Assembly: GCF_019431355.1 (NCBI RefSeq)
Contig: NZ_CP080269.1
Span: 1-64,000 of the forward strand
Direction of reading: 5' to 3'
DNA: 64,000 bases
DNA from: Paenibacillus sp. R14(2021)
Lineage (GTDB): Bacteria; Bacillota; Bacilli; Paenibacillales; Paenibacillaceae
Part shown: piece by piece, positions 36,685-45,307 of the stretch
Layout: each line of letters opens with the position of its first letter
Position numbering within the stretch: the first letter of the stretch is position 1
Made by a program: the position numbers and the translations under genes
The notes under the pieces: model-generated
The model's input: the letters and a program-made list of their open reading frames with translations, nothing else
What the model was told of the DNA's origin: nothing
Database searches by the model: none

Positions 36685-37512
36685 ATGGATCAGGAACGCC
36701 GTAAAACAATCGTAAGAGAGATTGAGCATTGGCAGCGAAGCAAGCTGCTGCCCGATCAATATTGTGACTTTTTGCTTAATCTGTATTTGGAGGAGGGCGA
36801 AGCCCGAGCTCCGTCTACGTTTACGGGTAAAGCGGCGGTCGTTGTGAAAGGCGCCTCCTTGAAACAATGGCTCCTTACATTTGGTATTTTTTCCGTGATT
36901 TGTTTTGTTGTTCTTTATTTTAACGTTTTTCATCCGCTATTGCAAATTGCCTTGTCACTGTCAGGTGTATACGCACTGCTGTTAGTAGGTCAAAAGTACC
37001 GATCTAAAAATGAATCCGTAGGCCTAGGTTTGATTGGAGCGGGTATGCTGCTTATGTTGGGTTCCGGTCTCTATATACTGCAGCTGCATGAGCTGCAATA
37101 TTGGGGCTGGAAGGCAGGCTTACTGTCGGTATGTGCGTTGTTTTGGATCGCGTTCGGCATCGGAGCAAGAATTCCGCTGCTGCATCTTTGCGGCTGGATG
37201 GCTTCGTTCCTGGTTTACGCGTGGCTGCTGTCGAACAATACGGATTCACCGAAGTGGTTTCAAATCCAGTTATATTGGCTGCCGGTTTCGTTTGTTTTCG
37301 GATGGTGCAGCTGGTTTTTCCATCGATGGTCCCGGCAGATTGCTTCGATTCTGTTCGTGGCCGGCGCAATCGTATGGTTCATGCCCGAGCTTTACTCGGC
37401 TGTATTTGCCCAAGACCATCTTGGTCTGCAGCTCGAATTAATGGTTAAGATTATAGCGGGAGGCATATTGCTGTTCTCGCTCCGAAAACAATGGATTGCG
37501 TGGGTTGCTTGA
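36685..37512 (+). CDS. Polytopic membrane protein, possibly DUF2157-like
   Basis: This 275-residue protein has a charged N-terminal soluble part (residues 1-70) and about eight membrane segments. Its N-terminus (EIEHWQRSKLLPDQYCDFLL) resembles the helical lead of DUF2157 membrane proteins, but the match is by eye. It replaces the cytochrome c550 gene (cccA) that stands between sigA and trmK in Bacillus. No active-site motif is seen. The function is unknown. ATG follows GAGAGGG and its 3' end touches the trmK start. Confidence 0.85.
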   Translation: MDQERRKTIVREIEHWQRSKLLPDQYCDFLLNLYLEEGEARAPSTFTGKAAVVVKGASLKQWLLTFGIFSVICFVVLYFNVFHPLLQIALSLSGVYALLLVGQKYRSKNESVGLGLIGAGMLLMLGSGLYILQLHELQYWGWKAGLLSVCALFWIAFGIGARIPLLHLCGWMASFLVYAWLLSNNTDSPKWFQIQLYWLPVSFVFGWCSWFFHRWSRQIASILFVAGAIVWFMPELYSAVFAQDHLGLQLELMVKIIAGGILLFSLRKQWIAWVA

Positions 37513-37513
37513 A

Positions 37514-38305
37514 ATGATAAAGTTATCAAAACGATTGCAAATAATTGCTGATTACGTAACGGCTGGCGCTCGTATGGCGGATATAGGCTCCGATCATGCG
37601 ATGCTGCCCGTTTATCTACTACAAGCCGGCAAATGCCCATCGGCTATTGCCGGAGAACTGAATACCGGCCCGTTCCAAGCGGCGAAAAAACAGATCGCCG
37701 AGGCGGGATTGACGAAAGTCATAGCGGCTAGACAAGGAAACGGACTTGCCGTACTTACGCCCGGCGAAGCGGATACGGTCACGATTGCCGGCATGGGCGG
37801 CGCACTGATGGTTGAAATATTGGAAGCTGGCCGCAGCGCAGGGAAATTGGCAGGTGTTAGAGAGCTCGTGCTTCAGCCGAACGTTGGTGAAGAGTTGGTT
37901 CGCAAATGGCTTGTCCTGCATGGCTATGTCCTTCAAGCAGAAACAATTTTGGAAGAAGACGGCCGCATTTACGAAGTGCTTCATGCTTTATCCGCTTCGC
38001 ATAGTCCGTCAAGTATCCGGAATGAAGACGTGTATGATCCTGCCTTCCTGCAGACAGCGATGGATACGGAGCGCAAGCGCGAATGGTTGTACCGTATGGG
38101 CCCTTACCTGCTTCGAGAGCGGGCCGAACTGCTCCACGATAAGTGGCAGCATGAGCATGGGAAGCTGCAGCGCATCTGCAGTCAGCTTGCACAGTCCGGA
38201 CTTGCAGAGTCTCGGGACAAAGAAGTACAGCTGCGCGAAGAAATGAATGCCATTCAGGAGGTGCTGTCATGTTTGCGAACGGCCAAACCGTCGTCCAGCT
38301 TCTAG
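37514..38305 (+). CDS. trmK: tRNA (adenine22-N1)-methyltransferase TrmK
   Basis: This 263-residue SAM-dependent methyltransferase makes m1A22 in tRNA. The SAM-binding motif is MADIGSDHAMLPV near residue 24. The family motif TVTIAGMGG is near residue 95. A C-terminal coiled coil carries the tRNA interface. ATG 37514 lies just after the previous stop; a TTG at 37496 is less likely. It overlaps the downstream Nif3-like gene by 37 bases, a typical arrangement in Bacillus (yqfN-yqfO). Confidence 0.93.
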   Translation: MIKLSKRLQIIADYVTAGARMADIGSDHAMLPVYLLQAGKCPSAIAGELNTGPFQAAKKQIAEAGLTKVIAARQGNGLAVLTPGEADTVTIAGMGGALMVEILEAGRSAGKLAGVRELVLQPNVGEELVRKWLVLHGYVLQAETILEEDGRIYEVLHALSASHSPSSIRNEDVYDPAFLQTAMDTERKREWLYRMGPYLLRERAELLHDKWQHEHGKLQRICSQLAQSGLAESRDKEVQLREEMNAIQEVLSCLRTAKPSSSF

Positions 38306-39390
38306 AGCAGCTGGCCCCTAAACATATTGCCATGGAGAACGACAAAATCGGCTTGCAGCTAGGGACGCTCCAGAAGGAAGTGACCCGCGTATTGGTTGCG
38401 CTGGATGTGACGCCTGAAGTTGTCGATGAAGCGATTGCCGCAGGAGCGGAGCTGATTGTCGCCCATCACGCTATTATTTACCGTCCGCTTGCGAAACTCG
38501 ATACGTCGACGCCCGCAGGCAAATTGTACGAGAAGTTGATCAAGAACGATATTGCAGTTTATATCGCGCACACCAACCTCGACGTTGCTGACGGCGGCAT
38601 TAACGATTGGATGGCGGATATGCTAGGCGTCCCTTCGGAAGGACGGTCCGCGCTTGAGGATGTTCATACGGATAAGATGTTCAAGCTGGTTGTGTTCGTC
38701 CCCAAGACGCATCATGAGGTGGTGCTGCAAGCGATTTGGAATGCGGGAGCTGGCGCAATTGGGGGCTACAGCCACTGCAGCTTCAACATCGAGGGCGTAG
38801 GGACATTCAAGCCGGGGGAGCAAGCGCAGCCGTTCATCGGAGAAGCAGGGCTTCTCGAGCGCGTCGAGGAAGTCAGAATCGAGACCATCGTGCCGGCCAG
38901 CGTACAGCGCAAAGTCGTGCAAGCGATGTTGAAGACGCATCCCTACGAAGAAGTCGCCTACGACTTGTACCCCGTCGAGCTTAAGGGACGCGTGTTCGGT
39001 CTTGGCCGCGTCGGCAAGCTTCCGGCGCCGATCAAGCTACAGGAGCTTGCGGAGCGGGCGAAAGCGGCGTTTGATGTGCCTGCGCTCCGACTTGTCGGCG
39101 ACCCGGAGCGTGAAGTGCGTAAGGTGGCCGTACTGGGCGGATCGGGCTCCAGATATGTGCGACATGCCACCTTCGCCGGAGCGGACGTGCTTGTTACGGG
39201 CGACATCGATTATCATACGGCTCATGATGCTTTGGCTGCGGGAATTTCGATTATCGATCCGGGCCACAACATCGAGAAGTTAATGAAGCCGCGGCTGGCG
39301 GATTGGCTGCGAAACGAGCTCAAACAGCGCAAGTATGCGACGGAGACGATTGCCTCGCTAATCGATACGGAGCCGTTTAAATTCGTGTAG
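38269..39390 (+). CDS. Nif3-like dinuclear metal centre protein (YqfO)
   Basis: This 373-residue NIF3/YqfO protein has two NIF3 halves with a central PII-like insertion (GAGAIGGYSHC region). Metal ligands come from LIVAHHAI and GDIDYHTAHDA. Length equals Bacillus YqfO. The function is uncertain; GTP cyclohydrolase-I-like activity and a metal role have been proposed for the family. It is coupled to trmK by overlap. Confidence 0.94.
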   Translation: MFANGQTVVQLLEQLAPKHIAMENDKIGLQLGTLQKEVTRVLVALDVTPEVVDEAIAAGAELIVAHHAIIYRPLAKLDTSTPAGKLYEKLIKNDIAVYIAHTNLDVADGGINDWMADMLGVPSEGRSALEDVHTDKMFKLVVFVPKTHHEVVLQAIWNAGAGAIGGYSHCSFNIEGVGTFKPGEQAQPFIGEAGLLERVEEVRIETIVPASVQRKVVQAMLKTHPYEEVAYDLYPVELKGRVFGLGRVGKLPAPIKLQELAERAKAAFDVPALRLVGDPEREVRKVAVLGGSGSRYVRHATFAGADVLVTGDIDYHTAHDALAAGISIIDPGHNIEKLMKPRLADWLRNELKQRKYATETIASLIDTEPFKFV

Positions 39391-39413
39391 CTGCCTCTGG
39401 AAATGTTTCGACC

Positions 39414-39442
39414 TTGAGCTTTGCCGAAATTCTTAGTATACT
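39414..39442 (+). promoter_or_regulatory. SigA promoter of rnpB
   Basis: TTGAGC (39414-39419) and TATACT (39437-39442) are 17 bases apart, about 15 bases before the mature RNase P RNA 5' end. Confidence 0.72.
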
Positions 39443-39455
39443 ATTTGTTACACGG

Positions 39456-39860
39456 GAAGTTTGACAGACAATCGCTGGCGGCCTTGTTGCCGCGAGAGGA
39501 AAGTCCGGGCTCCTTAGGGCGAAGATGCTGGATAACGTCCAGTCGGCGCGAGCCGAAGGATAGTGCCACAGAAATGGACCGCCGATGGCTGTGTTTACGC
39601 GCAGCACAGGCAAGGGTGGAACCGTGGTGTAAGAGACCACGAGGACCGTTGGTGACAACGGTGCTGGTAAACCCCATCTGGAGCAAGACCGAGAGAACGC
39701 AGCAGCCTTGCGCTGCACCCTTGCCCGGGGCGCGTTCGGGTTGGTCGCTTGAGCTGATTAGCAATGATCGGCCTAGATAGATGATTGTCGCTTTATAAGT
39801 GGGAGGGTAGTTCCCGTTTGACCACGAGAAGCACAGAACCCGGCTTACGGCAAACTTTCC
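39456..39860 (+). ncRNA. rnpB: RNase P RNA, B-type
   Basis: This is the catalytic RNA of ribonuclease P, about 405 nt, of the Bacillus (B) type. Terminal AAGTTTG (39457-39463) and CAAACTT (39851-39857) form P1. The conserved core elements GAGGAAAGTCCGG (near 39497), GGTAAACCCC (near 39666) and ACAGAACCCGGCTTA (near 39832) are present. It processes the 5' ends of tRNA precursors. The intact core supports a functional RNA. Confidence 0.95.
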
Positions 39861-39868
39861 AAATGCTC

Positions 39869-39904
39869 AAATAACCCGCAAGGCATCCTGCCTTGCGGGT
39901 TATT
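39869..39904. terminator. Shared terminator of rnpB and the S8 protease
   Basis: A perfect 16-bp stem (AAATAACCCGCAAGGCA / TGCCTTGCGGGTTATTT) around TCC. It lies between two convergent genes and is likely bidirectional, though the T-tracts are short. Confidence 0.82.
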
Positions 39905-39919
39905 TCGTTATTATCACGT

Positions 39920-41773
39920 TTATTTGTTGTATCTACTCGCAATTTGAGCTAATCTGCGCTCAACCTGCTGCGAGAACTGCTGCAAAGATACTTTCGATTG
40001 GCTCGCTGCCAGAAGAGCGCGATCGATATCGATTTGCCCATAGCCGAAATACTTGTCCTTGCCCGTGGTGCCAAGATCTTTGGCCGATTTGCGCATGATG
40101 TCCATGACCTCGACATTGCTAAGATCCGGATTAATGGAGCGGATCAACGCAGCCAGCGCCGCTGCATGCGGGCTAGCCATGGATGTGCCTGACAAAGCGG
40201 CATATTGGCTGCCGGGATAGGTACTGGCAATCGTCATACCTGGAGCGGCTACGTCTACGTAATCCCCGTAGTTGGAGAACGGGGATCGGGTACCGTCTGC
40301 ATTGGTGGAGGCGACCGCAAGCACTTCCGGATAAGCTGCAGGATAGCCTGGCCGCGACGTATTGTCATTGCCGCTGGCGGCGACAAGCACGACGTCGCGT
40401 TCATAAGCGTACTTGATAGCATCATGAAGGAATTGAGCTTGGGCATAGTTGCCAAGGCTCATATTAATGACCTTGATGCCGTGGTCCGCGGCCCAGATGA
40501 CGCCTTCGGCTACGGAATAGGTCGATCCGGCTCCGCTCGCATCCAGCACTTTGATCGGAACGACTTTATTGTACCACGTCAGGCCGGCAACGCCCTCTCC
40601 GTTATTGACGGACGCCGCAATAATACCGGTGACATGCGTGCCATGGCCGACATCGTCGTTTGGAGGACTGTTGGCGTCTACGAGATTGGTACCTGGAGCA
40701 AGCTTGCCTTTCAGATCCGGATGATCTGCTTGCACGCCTGTATCCAGCACCCCGACCAGCACTTGCTCGCTGCCTTTAGAGACTCCCCAGCCTTTCTCGG
40801 TTTCAATGACAGGCAAATTCCACTGATACTGCGAGTAGAGGGCATCGTTCGGGATAAGATCGGCGCTAGCGCCGGTGTCATTGGTCATATACAGGTAATG
40901 GGGCTCCACGTAAGCCACACGCCAATTGGCCTTGAAGTAACGCATCATGTCGTCTGCTTCCATGGCGCGCGAGCGAAACACGTACGTATAGCCCAGCTTC
41001 TTCATCGACAATGCCTTAATATCCCGCTTGATACGAGCCAAGTCATCCGGGGTGGGGGATGTTCCGAATCGCACGACAACTTCGTTCATGTGGTAATGGC
41101 TGGCATTGCCGTTCTCTTCGCCGGTATCGACCGTAATGTCCTTCGTAGAATTCGGTTTCACCGATTCAATCTTATATTTTCCCTCCGCGGGGTACGGGAC
41201 AAGACGCAGATTGCGCCTCTGATGGCCTTCGACGTGCATGACGATATCCTGGAGCAGAATGCCGCTAATGCCGTCACCGCGATGTTGAAGATCCGGCTCG
41301 CCGATAACCATATATCGGTGACCATTTACCTGAAGCGGCTTGGAGACATATGATTTTCCCAGCATGACATGCTTCTTGGCCTCCTGAAGCTGCTGGTCGA
41401 TCTCGCGAGAAGACGGTTTATTTCCTTCGGTTATGCTGCTGCCCTTATGCCGCCACCAGACAAAAACCATCTGCTTATGCATCCCCATCATATGCTGCAA
41501 ATGCGCTTTGTTCATCGTGACAGCCGCTTCATGCTTGATCAGCTTCTGAAAATTACGCGAGCATTCCGTCGTGCATAGTAACGCAGTGGCCTCCATATCC
41601 GATTTAACGGTAGCGAGCTTCATGAGGTGCTCTTTATGCGCAGTCATTGTCCGCATCTCGGTCTTCTTCTCCTGGACTGTACGGTCCGGGCCGCTGAACC
41701 AAGGGGTCAGCGGGATGAGAAAAGCCGCTGCGGCAAGCACAGCGAACCCTCCGATCCATTTACGTGGCGTCAT
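39920..41773 (-). CDS. S8 family serine protease (subtilisin/thermitase-like)
   Basis: This is a 617-residue secreted or membrane-anchored subtilisin. It has an N-terminal hydrophobic segment (residues 6-25), a long pro-region of about 300 residues with a TATA-box-binding-like/I9-type propeptide ending AYVEPHYLY, and the catalytic domain. The triad is D344 (VLDTG), H380 (GHGTH) and S531 (GTSMASP), with the oxyanion Asn in AASGNDN. ATG 41773 is preferred because GGGAGGAAA lies upstream; an extended frame to 41908 adds 45 unlikely residues. Two cysteines in the pro-region (CTTEC) are unusual. It is alone, convergent to rnpB. Confidence 0.95.
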   Translation of the reverse strand: MTPRKWIGGFAVLAAAAFLIPLTPWFSGPDRTVQEKKTEMRTMTAHKEHLMKLATVKSDMEATALLCTTECSRNFQKLIKHEAAVTMNKAHLQHMMGMHKQMVFVWWRHKGSSITEGNKPSSREIDQQLQEAKKHVMLGKSYVSKPLQVNGHRYMVIGEPDLQHRGDGISGILLQDIVMHVEGHQRRNLRLVPYPAEGKYKIESVKPNSTKDITVDTGEENGNASHYHMNEVVVRFGTSPTPDDLARIKRDIKALSMKKLGYTYVFRSRAMEADDMMRYFKANWRVAYVEPHYLYMTNDTGASADLIPNDALYSQYQWNLPVIETEKGWGVSKGSEQVLVGVLDTGVQADHPDLKGKLAPGTNLVDANSPPNDDVGHGTHVTGIIAASVNNGEGVAGLTWYNKVVPIKVLDASGAGSTYSVAEGVIWAADHGIKVINMSLGNYAQAQFLHDAIKYAYERDVVLVAASGNDNTSRPGYPAAYPEVLAVASTNADGTRSPFSNYGDYVDVAAPGMTIASTYPGSQYAALSGTSMASPHAAALAALIRSINPDLSNVEVMDIMRKSAKDLGTTGKDKYFGYGQIDIDRALLAASQSKVSLQQFSQQVERRLAQIASRYNK

Positions 41774-41971
41774 TTGTCGTTTCCTCCCTGAGTGGCAAAG
41801 CTTGATTAAAGCATACGGGTCTAACCGGTGCTGCCTGCTCTTAGGGTAGCGAGCTTCAGATGAAAATATACGGCGGCTCGGACAATCGACAGTACCATCC
41901 GTTCGCATTTTGTGGTACGATTGTTGATGATTTAAGTATTGTTCGAGATGATGAAAGGGGAACTACCAATC

Positions 41972-42472
41972 ATGCCTTCGACTAACGTAAAAGCGATTAG
42001 CGAATCAACGAGAGAAAAATTAAAACTAGCCATCAGCCAACTGGAATCGTTTCTGAATGAGAACGCATTGCCGCAGCTGTCGGCAGAAGACCAAGGAAAC
42101 GATTCAGAGCTATTCTATAAAGGATTGCTGTCCGATCTTCGTCATATGCTCGTTTTTTCCGAGGTGGCTTATGAGAAGCTGGGTGTTGCGCTTCGACGTC
42201 CTAATTTTGATAACGATTTCGCGGAACGCGCGCTTTACGAAGTCTACCATCAATGTGTAAATGCATTTTTCTACCCCAAAAATGAATGCTACTCCGAAGA
42301 CGGCCGTTATGCATATACGGGCCAGGACGCGATTCGCTTCCGCAGAAAACCAGTTCGTGCGGGCCGTGACATCGTTCTTTCTGTTTCCAAGGTCTACGAG
42401 GAGCTTCGTGACGACCTGTCGTACTACGAGAGCGACTACATGACGCAGCGCCGCATGCAAGGGCAAAAATAA
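41972..42472 (+). CDS. YpuI-like DUF3907 family protein
   Basis: This 166-residue protein resembles Bacillus YpuI (DUF3907), with ERALYEVYHQC near residue 75 and the AYTGQDAIRF motif near residue 105. The function is unknown. GAAAGGGG lies 11 bases before ATG 41972; in-frame ATGs at 41948 and 41951 are possible but have no ribosome binding site. It is divergent from the S8 protease. The 198-base space between them contains both promoters, but none can be placed with confidence. Confidence 0.85.
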   Translation: MPSTNVKAISESTREKLKLAISQLESFLNENALPQLSAEDQGNDSELFYKGLLSDLRHMLVFSEVAYEKLGVALRRPNFDNDFAERALYEVYHQCVNAFFYPKNECYSEDGRYAYTGQDAIRFRRKPVRAGRDIVLSVSKVYEELRDDLSYYESDYMTQRRMQGQK

Positions 42473-42484
42473 GGCAGGCATAAC

Positions 42485-42525
42485 TCACCCCCGGTGCGGG
42501 CAACTTGATACCGGGGGTGATTTTT
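42485..42525 (+). terminator. Terminator-like hairpin that also covers the next ribosome binding site
   Basis: A perfect 11-bp stem (TCACCCCCGGT / ACCGGGGGTGA) around a 14-base loop is followed by five T. It looks like the terminator of the YpuI-like gene. Its 3' arm contains GGGGGTGA, the only ribosome binding site for the DUF1540 gene starting at 42526. Confidence 0.8.
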
Positions 42526-42738
42526 ATGCCGAATGGCGTAAGCTGCAGCGTTGCGAACTGTTCTTTCTGGAATGAAGGAAATCAGTGCGGCGCCGACAAA
42601 ATCGAAGTCGATATCGACCGCCACGCACAAGTGAATTTCGGATCCGAATTTGCGCAGGAAGGGTTTGGAGATGAGCACCAAGATGCTGTTGCCAGAAGGG
42701 CGTCCACATGCTGCCATACCTTCAAAGCAAAGGAGTGA
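42526..42738 (+). CDS. DUF1540 domain-containing protein
   Basis: This 70-residue Cys-rich protein has one DUF1540 metal-binding-like unit (CSVANCSFWNEGNQCGA) and a C-terminal TCCHTF. Members are frequent in spore-formers and may bind zinc; the function is not known. ATG 42526 sits at the end of a T-run after GGGGGTGA, inside a hairpin. A longer frame to 42505 has no support. It is followed by the DUF4190-like gene 7 bases downstream. Confidence 0.88.
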   Translation: MPNGVSCSVANCSFWNEGNQCGADKIEVDIDRHAQVNFGSEFAQEGFGDEHQDAVARRASTCCHTFKAKE

Positions 42739-42744
42739 GCCGAT

Positions 42745-43152
42745 ATGGAACGCGATTCGCTTGAGCAGAACAAGCATAACCCGCATGATGATACGGCAAC
42801 TAACCCGTTGTACCATCCAGACATGAGGGCTTATCATGAAGAGGTTGCCGCCGAGCTTTCGGTGCCGTCCTCATCGCTTCACGATTACCCGACCCGGCAC
42901 AGCAATGAATTGACGAACGATGCCGTGCGGGAGACAAAATCGGCTGGCGTCGCGACTGGCTGGGCTGCTCTGATCCTTGCTGTGCTGTCTTGGGTTGTAT
43001 GGCCGGTTCTCCTAGGGGCTACCGCTGTTGTTGTCGGTTTTGTTGCTTTCAGGCAGGGGGCGCGCGGTCTTGGCGTAACGTCAATAACACTTGGCTTTAT
43101 TGCTGTCATTGCTTATTTGGTCCTTGTCCCTCTTTATTACGCAATTACCTAA
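42745..43152 (+). CDS. DUF4190-like membrane protein
   Basis: This 135-residue protein has a hydrophilic, His/Asn-rich N-terminus and two membrane segments near residues 72-95 and 108-132. The pattern GWAALILAVLSWVVWP, then VVGFVAFRQGARGLGV, is typical of small DUF4190-type membrane proteins, but the assignment is by eye. It is translated right after the DUF1540 gene and ends at a strong terminator. Confidence 0.82.
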   Translation: MERDSLEQNKHNPHDDTATNPLYHPDMRAYHEEVAAELSVPSSSLHDYPTRHSNELTNDAVRETKSAGVATGWAALILAVLSWVVWPVLLGATAVVVGFVAFRQGARGLGVTSITLGFIAVIAYLVLVPLYYAIT

Positions 43153-43158
43153 TTACCC

Positions 43159-43193
43159 GAAGCCGTCAGAGGTATTCCTCTGATGGCTTCTTC
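43159..43193 (+). terminator. Rho-independent terminator
   Basis: A 14-bp stem (GAAGCCGTCAGAGG / CCTCTGATGGCTTC) around TATT with one wobble. The following T-run is short. Confidence 0.75.
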
Positions 43194-43288
43194 CATCACT
43201 TGGGACTAAATGCTCACTGGCGAAATGATGCCAAACCATGTAAAATAGTGTTAAAGATTGTCGAAACGCGATAAGATGGAGGTAAGAC

Positions 43289-43984
43289 ATGAGCATTGAT
43301 CCGCGCATTATGAAATCGCTGCTTCAACTGCAATTAATGCCGAGTCTGGATCTTAACGGCAACGAGAATGTGCTTTCGTCGACAGTCGGACAAGACGGTT
43401 CATCGATGTTCGATACGGTGCTTCAGCAGTACATAGCTGGCGGCTCCGGAAATGATACCTCGTTGACAGAAGATACCACATCATCTGGTATCATGCCGCT
43501 TAGCGGATTAAGTTCACTTGCTCCGATGCTGGCGCAATTGAATCAAGAACCATCCCAAGCAGCTAACGGTTCCGATTATGAATCCATTATTAATGAAGCC
43601 GCTGCCAAATACGGCATTGATCCCACATTAATTAAAGCAGTCATACATACAGAATCCTCTTATAATCCGAATGCGGAATCCAAAGCAGGAGCGAAAGGGC
43701 TCATGCAGCTGATGGATGGAACTGCCCGCGGTCTCGGTGTGACGGATGCCTTTGATCCGCAGCAAAACATCGAAGGCGGGACCAAGTTCCTGGCTTACCT
43801 GCTGCGCAAGTATAGCGGCAATGAGCAGGCTGCGCTGGCTGCCTATAATGCAGGACCGGGACGCGTTGACCGCGCAGGAATCAAGACAGATATGGACTTT
43901 CAATCCTTAATGAACCTGCTGCCAAGCGAGACGCAGCATTACGTATCCAAAGTGCTAAACGCGAAGGACAGGTACACCGCTTAA
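43289..43984 (+). CDS. Lytic transglycosylase domain protein
   Basis: This 231-residue protein has a C-terminal SLT lytic transglycosylase domain that cleaves peptidoglycan and forms 1,6-anhydro ends. Catalytic Glu122 is in HTESSYNP. AGAKGLMQL and AAYNAGPG motifs follow. The N-terminal 100 residues are low complexity (Ser/Gly/Thr/Leu). There is no classical signal peptide, so export or sporulation-related use is unclear. GGAGGT lies before ATG. It is followed by a terminator. Confidence 0.92.
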   Translation: MSIDPRIMKSLLQLQLMPSLDLNGNENVLSSTVGQDGSSMFDTVLQQYIAGGSGNDTSLTEDTTSSGIMPLSGLSSLAPMLAQLNQEPSQAANGSDYESIINEAAAKYGIDPTLIKAVIHTESSYNPNAESKAGAKGLMQLMDGTARGLGVTDAFDPQQNIEGGTKFLAYLLRKYSGNEQAALAAYNAGPGRVDRAGIKTDMDFQSLMNLLPSETQHYVSKVLNAKDRYTA

Positions 43985-44025
43985 TTGAACATCAGTAAAC
44001 GCGGCAGTTTGAGGAGATCGCGGGG

Positions 44026-44065
44026 AAGGCTGAACGGGCATAAGAATATGCCTGTTTCAGCTTTT
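44026..44065 (+). terminator. Rho-independent terminator
   Basis: AAGGCTGAAC-GGGCATA pairs imperfectly with TATGCCT-GTTTCAGCTT around AGAA, followed by TTTT. Confidence 0.8.
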
Positions 44066-44131
44066 CTTCGTTGATCTTTTTGTTTTAGAGATGAGATTAT
44101 GAAGTTTAGGGGAAAGGGAGGTGAATGCGCG

Positions 44132-45307
44132 ATGGATATGCATTATTTTGACCACTGCGCTTCAACGCCGCCGCATGAGGACGTCATTCGAACGATGGCT
44201 GAAATCATGGCGAAGCATTACGCGAATCCGTCTTCGCTCCATCGAAGCGGACAAGAAGCCAGAAATTTGCTGGAACGCGCCAGGGCGGTAGCTGCCTCGC
44301 AATTTCCGGGCACAGAGGCGGATGAATGGGTTTTTACCTCCGGGGGAACAGAGAGCAATAATATCGCTGTTGCCGGTACCGCGCGCAGCTTGGTGAAGCG
44401 GGGCAAGCATATCATTACGTCCGCTGTTGAGCATCCGTCTGTGTATGATGCATGCAAGCAATTAGAGCGGGAGGGCTGGCGGGTTACGTACTTGCCGGTG
44501 AATGCGAATGGGATCGTGTCGCCTGATGAACTGGAGGAGGCGTTGACGAAGGAAACCGTTCTTGTCAGCCTTATGCAAGTTAATAACGAGGTAGGCGCCA
44601 TTCAACCGATTTCGGATATTGGAAAACGGATTAAAGCCAGAGGCAATATCCTCTTTCACGTCGACGGTGTGCAGAGCGTAGGAAAGCTGCCGATTGATCT
44701 CGTTGAAAGCAAGATCGATCTGTTCTCGGTCTCGGCGCATAAGGTAAATGGGCCGCGCGGAGCAGGCTTGCTATATATCCGGTCCGGCGTTCAGCTTGAG
44801 CCGATCTACCGGGGCGGAGGACAGGAGCACGATCTTCGGCCAGGTACGGAGAACGTACCGGCGATCGTAGCCGCAGCCAAAGCGGTTCGAATGGCTGTCG
44901 AGAGTCAGCCGGCTCGGACGTCACGAATGTACGCGCTTCGCAAGCGGCTGCTGGACTGCGTAGCGGGTATACCGGAGCTAGTCCTGAACGGCAGCGATGA
45001 TACGGGAGAGTGGGGTTTGGCGGCGCCTAATATCGTGAATTTCTCCTATCCCGGGATGAAGCCGGAAGTCATCATCCATATGCTCGAGAAGCACGGGATT
45101 CTGGCATCCACCAAATCAGCCTGCTCTTCGAAGAGCGATGAGCCAAGCCGCGTGCTGCTGGCGATGGGCGCCTCCCATGAGCGGGCTTCAAGCGGCATCC
45201 GCATCAGCTTCGGGGATGAACATGGCGAAGCAGAGCTGGAATGGCTCAGCATGATGCTTCGGAAGGTTGTAGAGCAATTAAAGCCGCTGGAGCGAAAAGA
45301 AAGGTAA
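44132..45307 (+). CDS. Cysteine desulfurase (NifS/IscS family)
   Basis: This 391-residue PLP enzyme takes sulfur from cysteine. K204 in SAHKVNGPRG binds PLP, and C331 in the SACSS loop carries the persulfide. Its pairing with thiI follows Bacillus NifZ-ThiI, so it probably supplies sulfur for 4-thiouridine in tRNA. ATG 44132 is chosen after GGGAGGTGA; an upstream ATG at 44099 lacks a binding site. The stop overlaps the thiI ATG (TAATG). Confidence 0.93.
   Translation: MDMHYFDHCASTPPHEDVIRTMAEIMAKHYANPSSLHRSGQEARNLLERARAVAASQFPGTEADEWVFTSGGTESNNIAVAGTARSLVKRGKHIITSAVEHPSVYDACKQLEREGWRVTYLPVNANGIVSPDELEEALTKETVLVSLMQVNNEVGAIQPISDIGKRIKARGNILFHVDGVQSVGKLPIDLVESKIDLFSVSAHKVNGPRGAGLLYIRSGVQLEPIYRGGGQEHDLRPGTENVPAIVAAAKAVRMAVESQPARTSRMYALRKRLLDCVAGIPELVLNGSDDTGEWGLAAPNIVNFSYPGMKPEVIIHMLEKHGILASTKSACSSKSDEPSRVLLAMGASHERASSGIRISFGDEHGEAELEWLSMMLRKVVEQLKPLERKER

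Noticed and set aside
39441-39764. Open frames of up to 119 codons across 39.4-39.8 kb
   Set aside because: They cover RNase P RNA, whose conserved core is intact. RNA structure explains the lack of stops.
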